A stretch of 64,000 bases of DNA from Ptiloglossa arizonensis. Taxonomy: Eukaryota; Arthropoda; Insecta; Hymenoptera; Colletidae. Positions 1 through 13,400 of this stretch are shown one piece after another. Numbering within the stretch: the first letter of the stretch is position 1; each line of letters starts with the position of its first letter. The position numbers and the translations under genes are program-made. The notes beneath the pieces were generated by a model that was not told the DNA's origin, ran no database searches, and worked only from the letters and a program-made list of their open reading frames with translations. Location of the stretch: assembly GCF_051014685.1 (NCBI RefSeq), contig NC_135050.1:2046001-2110000 (forward strand). The letters run 5' to 3'.

Positions 1-1208
1 TCAGACCTGAACAAATTTGATTTGAAGTGAAAATAAGAAATCACTATTTGAAGTATGTAATTTATTTTAGTCTTTTATTTCCAGCAACGTTATATGAGAA
101 TAACCGAAAATCGAGTTATTTGAAATAACAATGTTATCTCTACATATTGAATAAATATTTTTTCGTCGTTTACAAATACAAAGTTAACTTTTTAACAAAA
201 CATATAAAATTTCCGTCTTATTTTTAGCCATAGAATAACTCACTTAACATATATTTCTAGCCATACTTAACAAAATTTATACAAAAATCTATTGAGCACA
301 CTACACATTTCACACACAATACATTTATGATTTCGTATGAATCGTTATCACCTCCCTATTTCAAATAACATTATTTTAAAAATTTCCGGGTCTGATCTGT
401 GTAATTATTCAATCGAATAAACATCGTGAACAAACCACAATACGGTGTTTTGATTCATCTATTATTCGAATAAAATTTCACTCATCTTTCTCATACGAGA
501 AACATTTGAAAAATTCGTGATCTCACGTACAAATAGCATTTGAATCATCGCCAATCGAACGCCATTGTAAACATTGGACAATTTCAGAAAAGTAAATTAA
601 TTTCTAAAATTCATCGCAAAGAAGGAAGCTTTCAAATGATCGAATGAAAATGCGATAGATTCACCGAAAGGCAATTTTGCAAATCTCGACGAATAAAATT
701 GAAAAAAAGTAATAACGTTTGTTGCGCTATATGAAACCGAATGCGTTGAATGATATTTAAAAAAATAATTTCTTCCTACCTATGACCACGAACTTTTCAA
801 ACACCTTTTCGAATCTCCTCAATCATCCTCAATTTAATCTCTCCTCTCCTTTGTCGTGTATCCGTAAAAAATTCTAACATCGTTAATTTTTTAAATTCCA
901 TTATCAAAAACTAATCGATGAATTCGTTTGCAACGATATCCCTTTAAAACGTATTAACAAAGTGTGCTCCTTACGATCGAAAGAAAAAAAAAACAGATTT
1001 CGATAGTCGATAAAAGTTCATGAATATTCGAAAAAATTCGAAAATTCCATGAAGCCAGTTGAAACTTGTGACCGATGCATACTTTTTTGCAAAAAAAAAA
1101 AAAAGGTCTTGTAATTACGATTTTATTTATCGAATCCAAATTAAGGCGAGCCACAACTCGATCGAAAAACGCTACGTCGAAATAACCTGATGCGGTCGTT
1201 CGAATATA
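1..1208. other. AT-rich upstream flank of the serine-rich gene
   Basis: No convincing coding segment, tRNA or transposon end is seen here. The sequence is AT-rich with an A-run near 1090-1104 on the plus strand. It should contain the promoter and 5' untranslated region of the gene that starts at 1209, but no TATA box or initiator could be assigned with confidence. An in-frame TGA at 1188-1190 closes the exon-1 frame upstream, which supports the ATG at 1209 as the start. Confidence 0.4.
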
Positions 1209-1480
1209 ATGGCATCGTCGATGTCTGGGGTGTCAAGGGGCGCGAAAAGACGAACTGTAACCGGAAGATCCGGCGTCGCGAGTGGACACGCGGTTGTTGA
1301 AAATGAAAATGGACTCGCGCCAAGTAGAAACCGTGAAGAGGGCCGTGATTCTGGACTGTCATCCGAAAGTTCAACGCCAACGACCGGCTCGCCGGTAACA
1401 AGGCAACGAAAAACTACCAGCAAATCGATTACTATCGCCAACCCTACTTCAATACCACGCGCCACCATCTACACTGGAAG
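1209..1480 (+). CDS. Exon 1 of the serine-rich coiled-coil gene
   Basis: This start exon opens with ATG GCA TCG at 1209 and encodes 90 residues plus two bases. It is more GC-rich than its surroundings and its product is dominated by Ser, Thr, Arg and Gly (for example GLSSESSTPTTGSPVTRQRK), typical of a disordered N-terminus. The donor is AG|GTAGTT, weak but in phase with the exon 2 acceptor. The same DNA read on the minus strand is also open, which is expected for a GC-rich exon and is not taken as a gene. Confidence 0.8.
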
Positions 1481-4400
1481 GTAGTTTTATACACTTGAAA
1501 CGTTAAATAAATGCGTCTACGATCGCCAACCGACATCGACGCTATTTTCTTTTCTTTTCCGTGTTCGTTAACACCTAGACAAGCGACCAGGCAAATCTCC
1601 ATTTTGCAAGAACTCACTAAACAACCAAAAGAGGAGATCTCTCTATTAGTACAAACCCGATAAATAAGAAACTAAAGATAACATTAACATTAGCTCAAAC
1701 GACCAGCAATATTGTACAGGTTTGTGCAAAAAGGCAAGGAGCTGCTTTTACAATTTCCACAGTTCTCGATACTTTTTAACGAAACTTGAAACAAATATTT
1801 ACTACAATGTTTGTTCAGAGGTTTCATATTCAGTTTTGCTTACTGTAAAGTATATAAACTAAAATTTGAACCGACGTTTAATTACGAATATTTGTATAAT
1901 CGATAACTGTAAAAATATGGAAATTCTCGTACAAAAGAAAACAAACATTATTTTGTTCTCGAAGTGTTTGTTTATTACGTCGCCCGCGAGGAAACTGAGA
2001 TAATTAAACAAATTTCGATTATCGAACGATGTAGTCATTGTATAAAAAATATGTTGGATCATCGATGGAAAGTGTTGTTCAAATATTGCCCGCTAGATAG
2101 CAAATTTACACGAAAAATGTAAAATTAAAAACATTGCGAATCCCTGTTATCGTAGGCAATCGAAATAATTGATTGATTGATAATAAAGTAAACTCGTTTG
2201 AAATTTTTCTTCAGATATTGATAGAAATTTTTCTTGATAGCAATCGAGATAAGTTTGCATTGTTCGAGTTGTATCGCCTATTTTTTAGGAATGCAACAAG
2301 CAATGATTAATATTTTCATACTCGCTCGTACAATGATATCGTTCAAAATGTAATTGTTTATGAAGTGAAACATTACAATATTTGCAAGCAAAGTGGGTAA
2401 TGATTTTTTCTTCGACACATTGTTCACTATCGTCGGGATAAAATTCAAAAAGTATCTTTTAATATCGTATCGAGTTATAAATTACAAGTTGGAAATGTGT
2501 TATCATGTATACACGTTATTTGATATTTGAAAGGTGACATTTCAGTGGCCATTTTAACATTTCAACTTTTATCTAATATCTAAACTCGTCATAAAATAAA
2601 GAACATTTTCATCGTACTACGCTTCTTTACTTGCAAAAAGGCAAAAATGCGTCGCAAAGTTGACGCGAACAAATTTCTGCTATTTATAGAGCCTATGTAG
2701 AGGGTGTAGCGTGCAGAAAATGGTTTCCTAAATTTAGAATGTGTCTACGAACATGGATAAAATCAAATCTGTGATTGATAGTGACCGCAATTCCACGACT
2801 CGTGAGATTGCTACGGAATTACAACCACTATTGGTTCACGACATTTAAATAAGCTTGAGATGGCCAGTAAGATCGATATTTAGGTATCACATCAGTTAAC
2901 TACTTCAAGGACAAATTTCTTGGTTTAAAGAAACTAAAATTCTAACTGACGTTAAATCGTAACGTTTATTAATATTGTGTTACCCTATTACATTATTAGA
3001 AAATTGGATGATCAATTAACAATTGTAGCGAGTACCTACACGTTAAAGTATTTAAAATCACTCAAGAACGAGTATCTGTGCGTTACAATATTTATATAAT
3101 TGATCAATTATAGATTGAAAAATAGTTACAATATTTAAAAAATGTTAACCGATGTTGAATCAAGACATCTGTTAAAATGGTGACAATGTTACCATATGTG
3201 ATATCCCTGGGAAATTTAATTATTAATAATATTGTTCGCATTTGTAACCAATGTCTACGTGTTACTATATTTCAAAAAATCCCAGATATAACATTCATTC
3301 GTATATATACACCGGTATCCTAAAACAGTTAAGTAAAAATAATTGAATGGACCGAATTCCTATGCACGTATGACTCGCTACTGAACTGCAATGGAAACGA
3401 GTTCTTGGCGAACGAGTCATCGCGGGCAATGAAAAGTGAATTCTATGCGACGTTAGTTGGAAAAGATCATGGTCACAGCAGACGATCGAAAAGACTGAAG
3501 TGCACGTGTTTAACATTACATAAAATAGGCTAAAGCACATCGATCGTAACAGATATTTTATTAACCCCATTTATACCAAAAGTAGAAAGTATTTTTTATA
3601 TTCTTGAAAGTTTAATGATAACATAAACCTAAACTATCTCCTCTAAAATATAAACGATATTGATTATTTTATACACAAAGACTGTCGGTATGCACAAATG
3701 TGGCACTACATTATTTTCTATAAAAACAAAATTTTCTCTCAATAGAAAGACTATTTTTCAAAGATGTAGAATGGAATGCGAAGAAGAGTTAGAATGATGG
3801 CTGAAATGTGACCTTTCAAATGACATTTAACAAATGTGTGCGGGATGTTAATAATGGATCGAAAAAGCAGATGGGATTTATGTTGTTATTAAGTCGAGAA
3901 AATAGGACGAATATATGTCACAACTCGATAGAAATTTTTAATAAATTAAACTGATTATTCCACTGAGTAAAGAAAACCTATGTCTGCGGAATTTCGCTTT
4001 GTACCTTTCGTCCTCGACAATGAAGCGAGACGAGAAAACGAGAGATATAGCGGTGGGGTAACCAGACGTTGCGGTGGGGATAGCCTCTCAGTGACCTTGA
4101 GCGGTCAATATTTTCTCTCCCCTGAGTATAGTAGATTCGATTCATTTTGAAACGAATTTACGCAATAAACCTATTTTTGAATATAAAATAACGTAAAAAT
4201 AATAATGAAAAGCATATTCAAAGACTATTCTCCTACCAAATCGAATTGATGGTTCGATTATAATTTTTCCAAGTAATGTACTCTATTATGATTGTTAATG
4301 TAATTTATTACAAAACCTTATATAAATGAATAAGAACACAAAGAATGTCAAATGTATAAAGAAACGCAAGAAGAACTTCTAAATGTAAATATTTGGTGAA

Positions 4401-7400
4401 ATAAAAAGTTCTGAGCGTTTTTCCTCTTTATTTCGACGATGAAATTAACAAAGTTAGAATTTTCGAATTCAGATCAAATATGCGCCGTTTTGTTCGATAA
4501 CTTTTGTCCAATTTGAAGGCAATTTCATAATTCCGCGATCGAACAAGTCCTCGTCCCTATTGGTAAAGAACTTGACCAGCTCATTTTCACAAGCCTCTCT
4601 TGCGGCCAGTTTTTTATCATGAAGAAAATTTTACAAATGCTTGAGAAGGGTGATAATCGCTCGGGGCTAGCTCTGAAGTTATGTCTGGGACATAACTTCC
4701 CATCCAAGCTCTCGGAGCTTCTGGCGCGTCGTTAAAGATTTGTGCGGTCTGGCGTTATCTTCATGAAACACAAAACCCTCTCTATTGGCCAATTCTGGAC
4801 AGTATAGTTAACAGTTGTTGACAGTCTAGGTCCGAATTGAGTGATTGGCTCGATGGGAGCAGCTCATAGAGGAAGATTCCCTTCCAATCCCACCAAACAT
4901 ACAGTAAAATCTTCTTGGTCGTTAATTTGGGCTTGGCGATCGTTTGGGCCGGCTCACCACGCTTGGACCACGATCTGTTTCGCCTGTTGTTCTCGTATGT
5001 GACCCATTTTTCATCCCCAGTCATCATCCGCTTCAAAAACGAATCGATTTCGTTACATTTCGGCAAAGAATCGCAGGCATCGATTCGCTCCAAAAGGTTC
5101 TTTTGCGTCGATTCGTGTGGGACCCGTACATCGAGCTTCTTCTCAAGACTAGCCTTATGCAAATGGTTCCAAACGGTTTTCTGGTTAATCTTCAGTTCCT
5201 GGTCAATGGAATAAGTGCTCGCGTGTCGGTCTGGCTCGACGATTTCCATGATTTTATCAACATTTTCGACGATTGGCCTACCAGAGCGTATCTCATCTTC
5301 GACATCCATATTACCAGAACGGAAGCGTTGGAACCACTGCTTTGCTGTTGCATTCGATACTGCATTGGGTCCATAAACAGCACAAATTTTTTTGGCCGCC
5401 TACTCCGCTTTTTCCCCTTGGTCGTAGTGGTACTGAAGAATGTATCGAATTTTCTCTTTTTTTACCTCCATTTTGGAACGCTCTAACACGCAACTGGATT
5501 CACTAAACACAAAACTGTCAGAGAACTTTTTTTAAAGCGTTGTGTCGCCTTTAAGTCGCAGTATAGAATGACAAGATGCAACGTATACATCGTGAGATGT
5601 AGCTCGCTAAAGCCATCTAACGAAAAACGCTCAAAATTTTTGATTTCGCCCATTATGAAAAGATACGATTTCAACTATTTCGCTTTATTGATAATTACTT
5701 TAAAATTATTATTTTGTAGCTTTATCTGTATATTAATACATCAATGTGTAAGCTGTGTTATCACTCATACTGCACGCCTTATCCCTGTTTAATAGCTAAA
5801 TATATATCTAAATTATAACTCATTAACAATAAAAACGTAAAATTAATGTCTTAATTATTTCCAATATTTTTAACAAATTTTTCAAATAGAAAAATAAATT
5901 TTCAATGTAGGTTTAATTTAATTTGTTAAGTAAAAATCGTTCGAACGTTGATTCGAAACACTTTGAGCTTTAAAACACGAAGAATCTTCTCAACCTTTGG
6001 AACTTTATGAACTTTGGAATTGAAACTTTCAAACATACTTGTATCTTCGATTACTTTTATATTTCACGTTTCTTTTTTAATTTATCGAATCTTAAGAGTT
6101 AAACGAACTTTATTCTCGTTAATGACAGCATCTCGAGTGTTTTTTTTTTTTTAAACATCACCAAAACATGTCCGTAAATCGTAATATACTAATCGTGAAA
6201 TGGCAATTTCCCAAAACTTTAATTGAAAAAGACCATTGATTAAACATTCCTTGTATATAACCCGAAAACAATATTCCAATCTTTTTGGTTAGAAAAATAA
6301 ATAATATTCTAATTAATTCCAAACTCGTAACGTATTATACCGAAGTTCAAATTCCCACGATGCATTGTTTGAAAAATAAAACGAATCTCTTACTTTTCTT
6401 GTTTCAGAAACGAGTGTGATAAAACAACAAAAATATGGCGAAGTAGATCTGTGACTGATTCACCACGTTCTGTAGATGGGACACGAAATCGTCAATTTTC
6501 CAGTCCTTTAAGAACATCAAGAAACGTAAGTAATTTCCAAATTTACACTGTCGTTCATACATTCATTGGAATCATTGTACGATTACTCTGTAGCTGAACC
6601 ATAAGAAGAATCGACTTGAATAAACTTTCACCATTCATTTTGATAGGGATCATTTTTCCTCCACTATGTTGGCCAATAATACTACTACAATTGATGAAAT
6701 TTCCTACAGTAGACTTTTAATAAAATTTTTCTATTACGAAAAATGACAAAAGTTCGCACGGGAATACAATGGTCGACTGAAGACGAATTTTAAACTAGAA
6801 TTAATAACGATACAGTAATTGAACAAAATACAGAGGTTTGAACGTAGACTTGAAAATGTACTTATACTCTCTGAGCCAAAGAAATGCAGCAAAATTTAAG
6901 AATTTTAGAAGTAAATGAGGTGATGATAAGATGAGGAAAGATTTAAGATAGGGTTGAAGAACCTTTTTGTATTGAAAGATCAAAATTTATCTAATTTAAT
7001 ATAATATACAACGGAATATTTTATTCTTGACGTGTTCGTCAATTTTAATTAAAGACTGTTTTTAAATGTGGAATTTAAATGAAGATACATGTAATAAACC
7101 CGAAAACAAGTTTGTGAACGAGATTCTGCAACAAGCGAATACATTCAATAGCTATAACTTTAAAGCAATGCTACATACGGATCGATGTACATATTTGTAT
7201 TATATCTTTATGAAACTGTTATCAATGAATCGTGAAGCTTTCTCAATGGAAACGACTTCAAACACGACTTTATGAAAAAGTACGTGTATATGCAGAATTC
7301 AAAATCGTTTCGATTTACGTGTAATCACAAATAATTCAAATTAAGTCATGTTCGGACTCATTTTCACCAATGAATATAATATTACGACTGCCATAACATT

Positions 7401-10400
7401 GGTAGTCGTAAAAATATAATAAACAATATAAGACATTTTATTTTCATTAACAATCAAACTTGATCGTGCAACAATTGTTGAACTATTACTTTATATATTT
7501 TCATGCATTACTTTCTAGAAGTAAGACAGAGGGGGGCATTAATTCGTGTAACTTAATAATAAACAATATAAGACATTTTATTTTCATTAACAATCAAACT
7601 TGATCGTGCAACAATTGTTGAACTATTACTTTATATATTTTCATGCATTACTTTCTAGAAGTGAGACAGAGGGGGGCATTAATTCGTGTAACTTATCCTA
7701 CCAATTAAATCGATTCTTTCGTCAGCACGACTATAAATAAAACTATTACGAGAAAACGGATCCCCCGTTGTCGAATTAATGAAATAAATAACCAAATGAT
7801 TATGCACGTATCCCACGAATGGTTAAATGTACAAAAAAAATTTATTTCACTTTTTCGATTCATTTTCGGTTGTACCATCGGTTTTGTTTCCGTTGTAACA
7901 TTTATCGGTGATATGATATCTGTATACGTTTATATAATTATATACTCGCAACGCTTATTTTCAGATCCAATCACCAAGTATCGACTCTGGAGATGAAGGA
8001 AGCCTTCGAGTCGATCGTGACACTTATCAACATATGTTTCAAGACATTGTTTCCATGAAAACAATGCTCCTGAAACTCAAACGAGTACTTCAGGAGGTAT
8101 GTACGTTAGATAAACCAACTCTGTGTTATATTAATGCTGCACCGTGTTTATAATTCTACGTTTTCTTTATTATGAAACACATTCTTCTTATTTATATTGC
8201 ACAAGTATGGTGTGCTTCTCTATTAACACGCATTTCTTTATTATTTTTCATTATTATCATCAACCATGATTTTCCCTTCAAGTCAGAAGAGAACGGTTTG
8301 ACGAGGGTACGTTGTTCTTACGTTTTTTTTTTCCTGTACACATTATGTTTGAATCCGTATACTTTTGTATTACATTTATTACTATTATTGTTGCTGTTAA
8401 TTTTATTATTATTATTGTTAGCTCATTATTATTAATGTAATTTAATTATATTATAATTGTATAAAATACTGTATAACGTGTCGCATTATGTCCACAGGCA
8501 GAAACTCTCAACCCATTCGACAATTCCATGAAGGTCAGCAGTTTATTTTTTTCTTGATCTTTAAATTTTCATTTCGTTCGAAACTGAAGAAAAGTCGAAT
8601 TACTTGCAACACGTTCAGAATTTTCATTACAGAATGAATATTAAAGTGAATTTTAAAAAGTTTGAAATATTTTTAGAATAGGATATTATTTAAAAGAAAA
8701 ATATATTCATAAACATAAATTTTGTATAAATTTCTTTCAATATTTTGATGAATAAACCGAAAAACAATATTCTAGTTTGTAATCGATAATGAAACACCTT
8801 ATAAGTTGTTATCAATTTCTTTGTAAAAAACGTATTAAAGACGCGAAAGAGCTATCTTTTACGTCACTTCGTGTTAACTTGAGCTTTCTGTAATAAATAA
8901 GAAATATTAAGAAAAGTGTTGCAAGGAATTTTATTTCAAAACAGTCGCAAAAAAATGTGTACCTTTTTATTATGGTACCTGCCTTGTCTTATATTTAAAG
9001 ACATTTTCGAATTTATATTTTATAAATTTTAGAATGGTCTCTTCTACAACCTGAACGAGGGTGGTACCGCAGATGTTAGCACATCACCTGGTAGTGGAGG
9101 TAGTAGTATCGCGGACGAATTAACTGATTTACGCAGACAAGTGGTGTTTTTGCAAGGCCAAGTAGAAGACAGAGATCGAACTATACAATTACTACAGGTA
9201 AAAAAGCCATGTTTCCCCCTGGGAGAGAAAGAATTCAGATTTATCGAATAACTGTTCCACCCATTAAATTATATACCCAGAGTCTAAATTCTCCCCTGTC
9301 AACAGATTCTTTCTCTGTAAACTTAATATACCACAGACCACAATTAAAGGATTTGGAATCTAAAGAAATGAAACAAGTATCAGATTTTAAATTCAAAATA
9401 ACCTAAAAATAAAACATAAAAATAAGTCTCTCTACTTATTATTCTTTCATTCTGAAAATTATAAAGTGAGAAGGAATCGGCCAATCGAATTATCGAATCA
9501 GAATCTATACATATCTATGCTAAAACTAATATTTTCCAAGATACAGTAAAACCTCGATGATTGCTTGAGAATCTCGTTCTTAGTATTGTGTTGACAAGTA
9601 ATAGAGTTGAGAACATCACTTTGAGGCGTCAAAGAATGGATAAAGTTTGGAAATTTTTTTTATAAACAATTATTAAATGAAAATTTTAGTCTTTTTCATA
9701 GAATAAAAATATAATTTTCCATGGTGCACGGTCCACAAGAGCTTTTCGCGTGACATGACCCGTCCAATTATTTATCGATAGAACTTCGCTAACTGTTTGA
9801 ATTTCGAAATATCTTTTTGACATAACATTTTACATACTTCAAACTTTAAGAATATAAAAAAAAAATTCGATTTTTCGACTCGTTAGGATAGTGTTCCTTT
9901 TTAACAGGTTAGATTTTTGTTAATATGAAAATTATTGATCACAAGAAAAATCATTGACATATTCCGTAATTATTCACTTTTGAAGATACGAAACAATATT
10001 TGAGAGAATAAAGTATGATAGATGACAAAATTATCGAATCGATTATACAACCAGAATTGATGGAAGATGAAGAATCAAATAATTTAGAAACTTCAAATAC
10101 AAATAGAAATGAAAAAGTAAATTGAACAAAAGGAAAGATTAAACTTGAAACTGCGATGAGATATGTTGAACAGCAAGAAAATTGATCAGCAATTGACATA
10201 TTATTTTTAAGAGAGTGGCGCGATATCGCATTAATGAATAAAACGAAATATACAAAAAAAAAAAAAAAACAGAAAAAGATCAAGGACTTTTTTGAAAAAA
10301 ATGACATTCGATAAATATTATATACATATTATGGTGTAATTATACGTATGTACTGTATATACGTACGTATATATAAATAATAAACGTTATAAATATATTT

Positions 10401-13400
10401 AATATTAATTTTTGTTGATATATATGTATGTAATATCCTATAAAACATGCTGTCAGATTGACTGATCATTCGTTTAACCAGTCAAGATCTGATCCCGCGG
10501 AGGACTGAATAATCAGAAGTCTACTGTACTTGTAAAAATATTAGGTGGACCGGAAAGTAATGTCGTTTCTGCGCATGTCACTATTTGATTGTCATTTGTC
10601 AGCTCATTGTGTACATTAAAGTCGTAGCAAAGACATTCTGAGGTTATAGTGACTTGTTTAGTTGTAAATAATTAAATTTAAAATTTTTCTTTACAATTTT
10701 GGGTGAAATGGCCAGCCAAATACCAGAAGAGGTACATATCGGGCATTGCATGCTTTTTGAGTTTCGCAAGGGTAGTAACGCAACAGTTGCTACCAAAAAC
10801 ATTTGCGATGTTTATCCAAATGCATTAGACGTTCGTAAATGCCAAAGGTGGTTTTCCAAGTTCAAATCCGGTAATTTTGATCTTTCCGACTCGTATCGAT
10901 CAGGAAGACCAACAACGTTAGACAATGACGTGTTAAGTGCGGAAGTGGAAGCAAATCCGTGTCAGACAATCGAGGAATTGTCAAACAGTCTTAACCAACC
11001 TTGATCGACCATCCAAGAACATTTGCAGCAGATTGGGAAAGTAAGCAGAGCAGGTGTTTGGGTCCCGCATAATCTGTCCGAAGAGAACAAGGCTAACCGA
11101 TCCACCACATGCAACTTATTGCTTCAACGGCACAATACAGAAGCGTTTTTTGATCGCTTGATCACCGGAGATGAAAAGTGGGTTCTTTATGATAATCCAA
11201 AACGCGAAAGGCAGTGGCTCTCTCCAAATGAATCGCCACAAAGTACTGCTAAGCCAGGTTTACACCCCAAAAAGGCCCTTTTGTGTGTTTGGTGGAGTAT
11301 TCGCGGCGTTGTTCATTTTGAAGTGCTGAAACCTGGACAGACTGTGAATGCAGACCTTTACTGTGAACAATTAGATCGTGTAAATAAATCTTTAATTGAA
11401 AAGTGGCCAGCGATTGTCAACAGAAAAGGCGTTATTCTGCAACACGATAATGCAAGACCGCACTGCGCAAGACGAACCTTGGCAAAAATTAATGAATTGG
11501 GGTGGGAGGTACTGCCTCACCCACCATACTCGCCCGATGTTGCACCATCGGATTTCCATTTATTCCGATCGCTTCAACACTTTCTAAGTGGCAAAAGATT
11601 TGCAAATTTGGATGATATTCAAAATGCCATCTCTGTATATTTTGCTCAAAAACCAATTGATTTTTATCGATCCGGCATTGAAAATTTGCACACTAGATGG
11701 CAAAAGGTTGTTGATAATGAGGGTGATTATATCATTGATTAAAAATAAAAACTCGTTAAAAATTTATGTGTTTGAATTTAATGTAAGGAAACGACATTAC
11801 TTTCCGGTCCCCCTAATATTTCTATCCCATTTTCTTGAAACTATAAAACATCTACTGTATTTATCCTCTAAACCAACGTTAAAGCACTATTTATTTACCG
11901 TCAAGATATAAAAATTAAGAGATTACAATTTTCATACAACAGTAACAGTATGTATCTTAATACTTTTATCCTGAATTTGGCGATAAAAACTAGACAATCT
12001 ATTTAAAAAAAAACGGAATCATGTTATATTCCCCTCGAGGCCATATTTGAGATTAAAGACACTTTGTCTCCATAACTCTGTTGCATCACTTCTCATATAT
12101 GATATATTTTCACCAAATGATTATAAAGAAAATTAATGAATGTGAATTGTTATGTACACTATGGACCAAAATTTATAATAAAAATGAAATTGAGAAGATT
12201 CTATGGTTCAAAATAAGACAAAAATATAAAATAACAAAATTGCATTAGACATTTCATGTTTGAGAAAAATGCACTTAAAAATCTATCTACTGTACATACA
12301 CCCAACTGATAATTGGCATTATGGATTTCAATGTCAGGCACTATTTACTATCAATGCCTTCTTAAGGTTTGTGGAAAACACTTTAAACATCTGTAATGGA
12401 ATCTACAGATAGATGCACGCGTATTAGATTGATTTTCAAATACATTTTTCTTAAAAAAGAAGCTTGTGATGCAATTTTGTTATTGACGCTAACAATAACA
12501 TTCAGAATATAGTGTATAATGAAAATTTCAGTATTTTTAATTCAATGTAATTCCAATATTCCTGTATACATATAGAAGTTATAGTATTATTATCACAAGC
12601 AAACATTTTATGCATTGCAATTTAATAACTTGATCCGACAGTTTTTCAGACCCGATTTGAATCAGTTTTTATATTTTCCAGTTCCAAATGTCCAAGCTTC
12701 AAGGACCTAATGGGGTCGACGGCCAAACTTGTGCTTTAATCAATAATCATAATACTATTCCATCCGCGAATATGTGCAACGCTGCTACACAAACAGAGAA
12801 GGTACGTTTATCATTTACAATTCGCAACACCATAAAAATTTAACAAATAGAAGTTATTGTTTACCTTATTGCATCTCACAAATGATTAGTTTTTTTCTAG
12901 AAATGTTTCGAATACTAATCACATAACGATTACTAGTTTCTGCTTTGTGCCAAAATCACACGTAGCAACATTACAGGGATTTAATATGTATATAAAATTC
13001 TTCAGAGCAATATTATTAGGCGCTTCAGCTCAATACTTCATAGTGATACCAATTTTCACAATTTTATTCGTAGAATGCATTTAGTTACACGTTCCTTTTT
13101 AATATCAGATCTTGCACTTTCGTTCTTGAGTTGCACACATTCCATACATCCTACTTGAAAGAATTTGTTATTATCACGATTTTATTGGGAATCATGTTTA
13201 CCAACATCTGAAATTTAACTTTATACGTACTGATACAATTTTGTTATCACTATCGATGTCGTTGATCAACTGCGCATTAAATATTGTACAATCTAACTGT
13301 ACACAAATTAATCAACTGTAATCAGGTTGCATATATCTTGTATAGTGTTTACCGTTCTTAAGATTTTAAGGTAATAACCCAAATAATAATGTATAGAATA

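Larger units (their letters stand above)
1481..6407 (+). other. Intron 1, with two mariner insertions
   Basis: This long AT-rich first intron has the donor at 1481 and acceptor AG at 6406-6407. Apart from the mariner fossil (2620-3520) and the minus-strand mariner (4394-5652), the segments 1481-2619, 3521-4393 and 5653-6407 show nothing assignable. Confidence 0.6.
9198..12681 (+). other. Intron 6, with pogo and mariner elements
   Basis: This is a 3.5-kb intron. It holds the pogo/Tigger remnant at 9544-10526 and, only 14 bases later, the mariner at 10541-11816. The remaining parts, 9198-9543 and 11817-12681, are AT-rich without assignable features. Confidence 0.55.

Noticed and set aside
1141..1468. 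Open frames opposite exon 1
   Set aside because: Shadow frames of a GC-rich exon. The plus-strand exon joins in phase with eight others.
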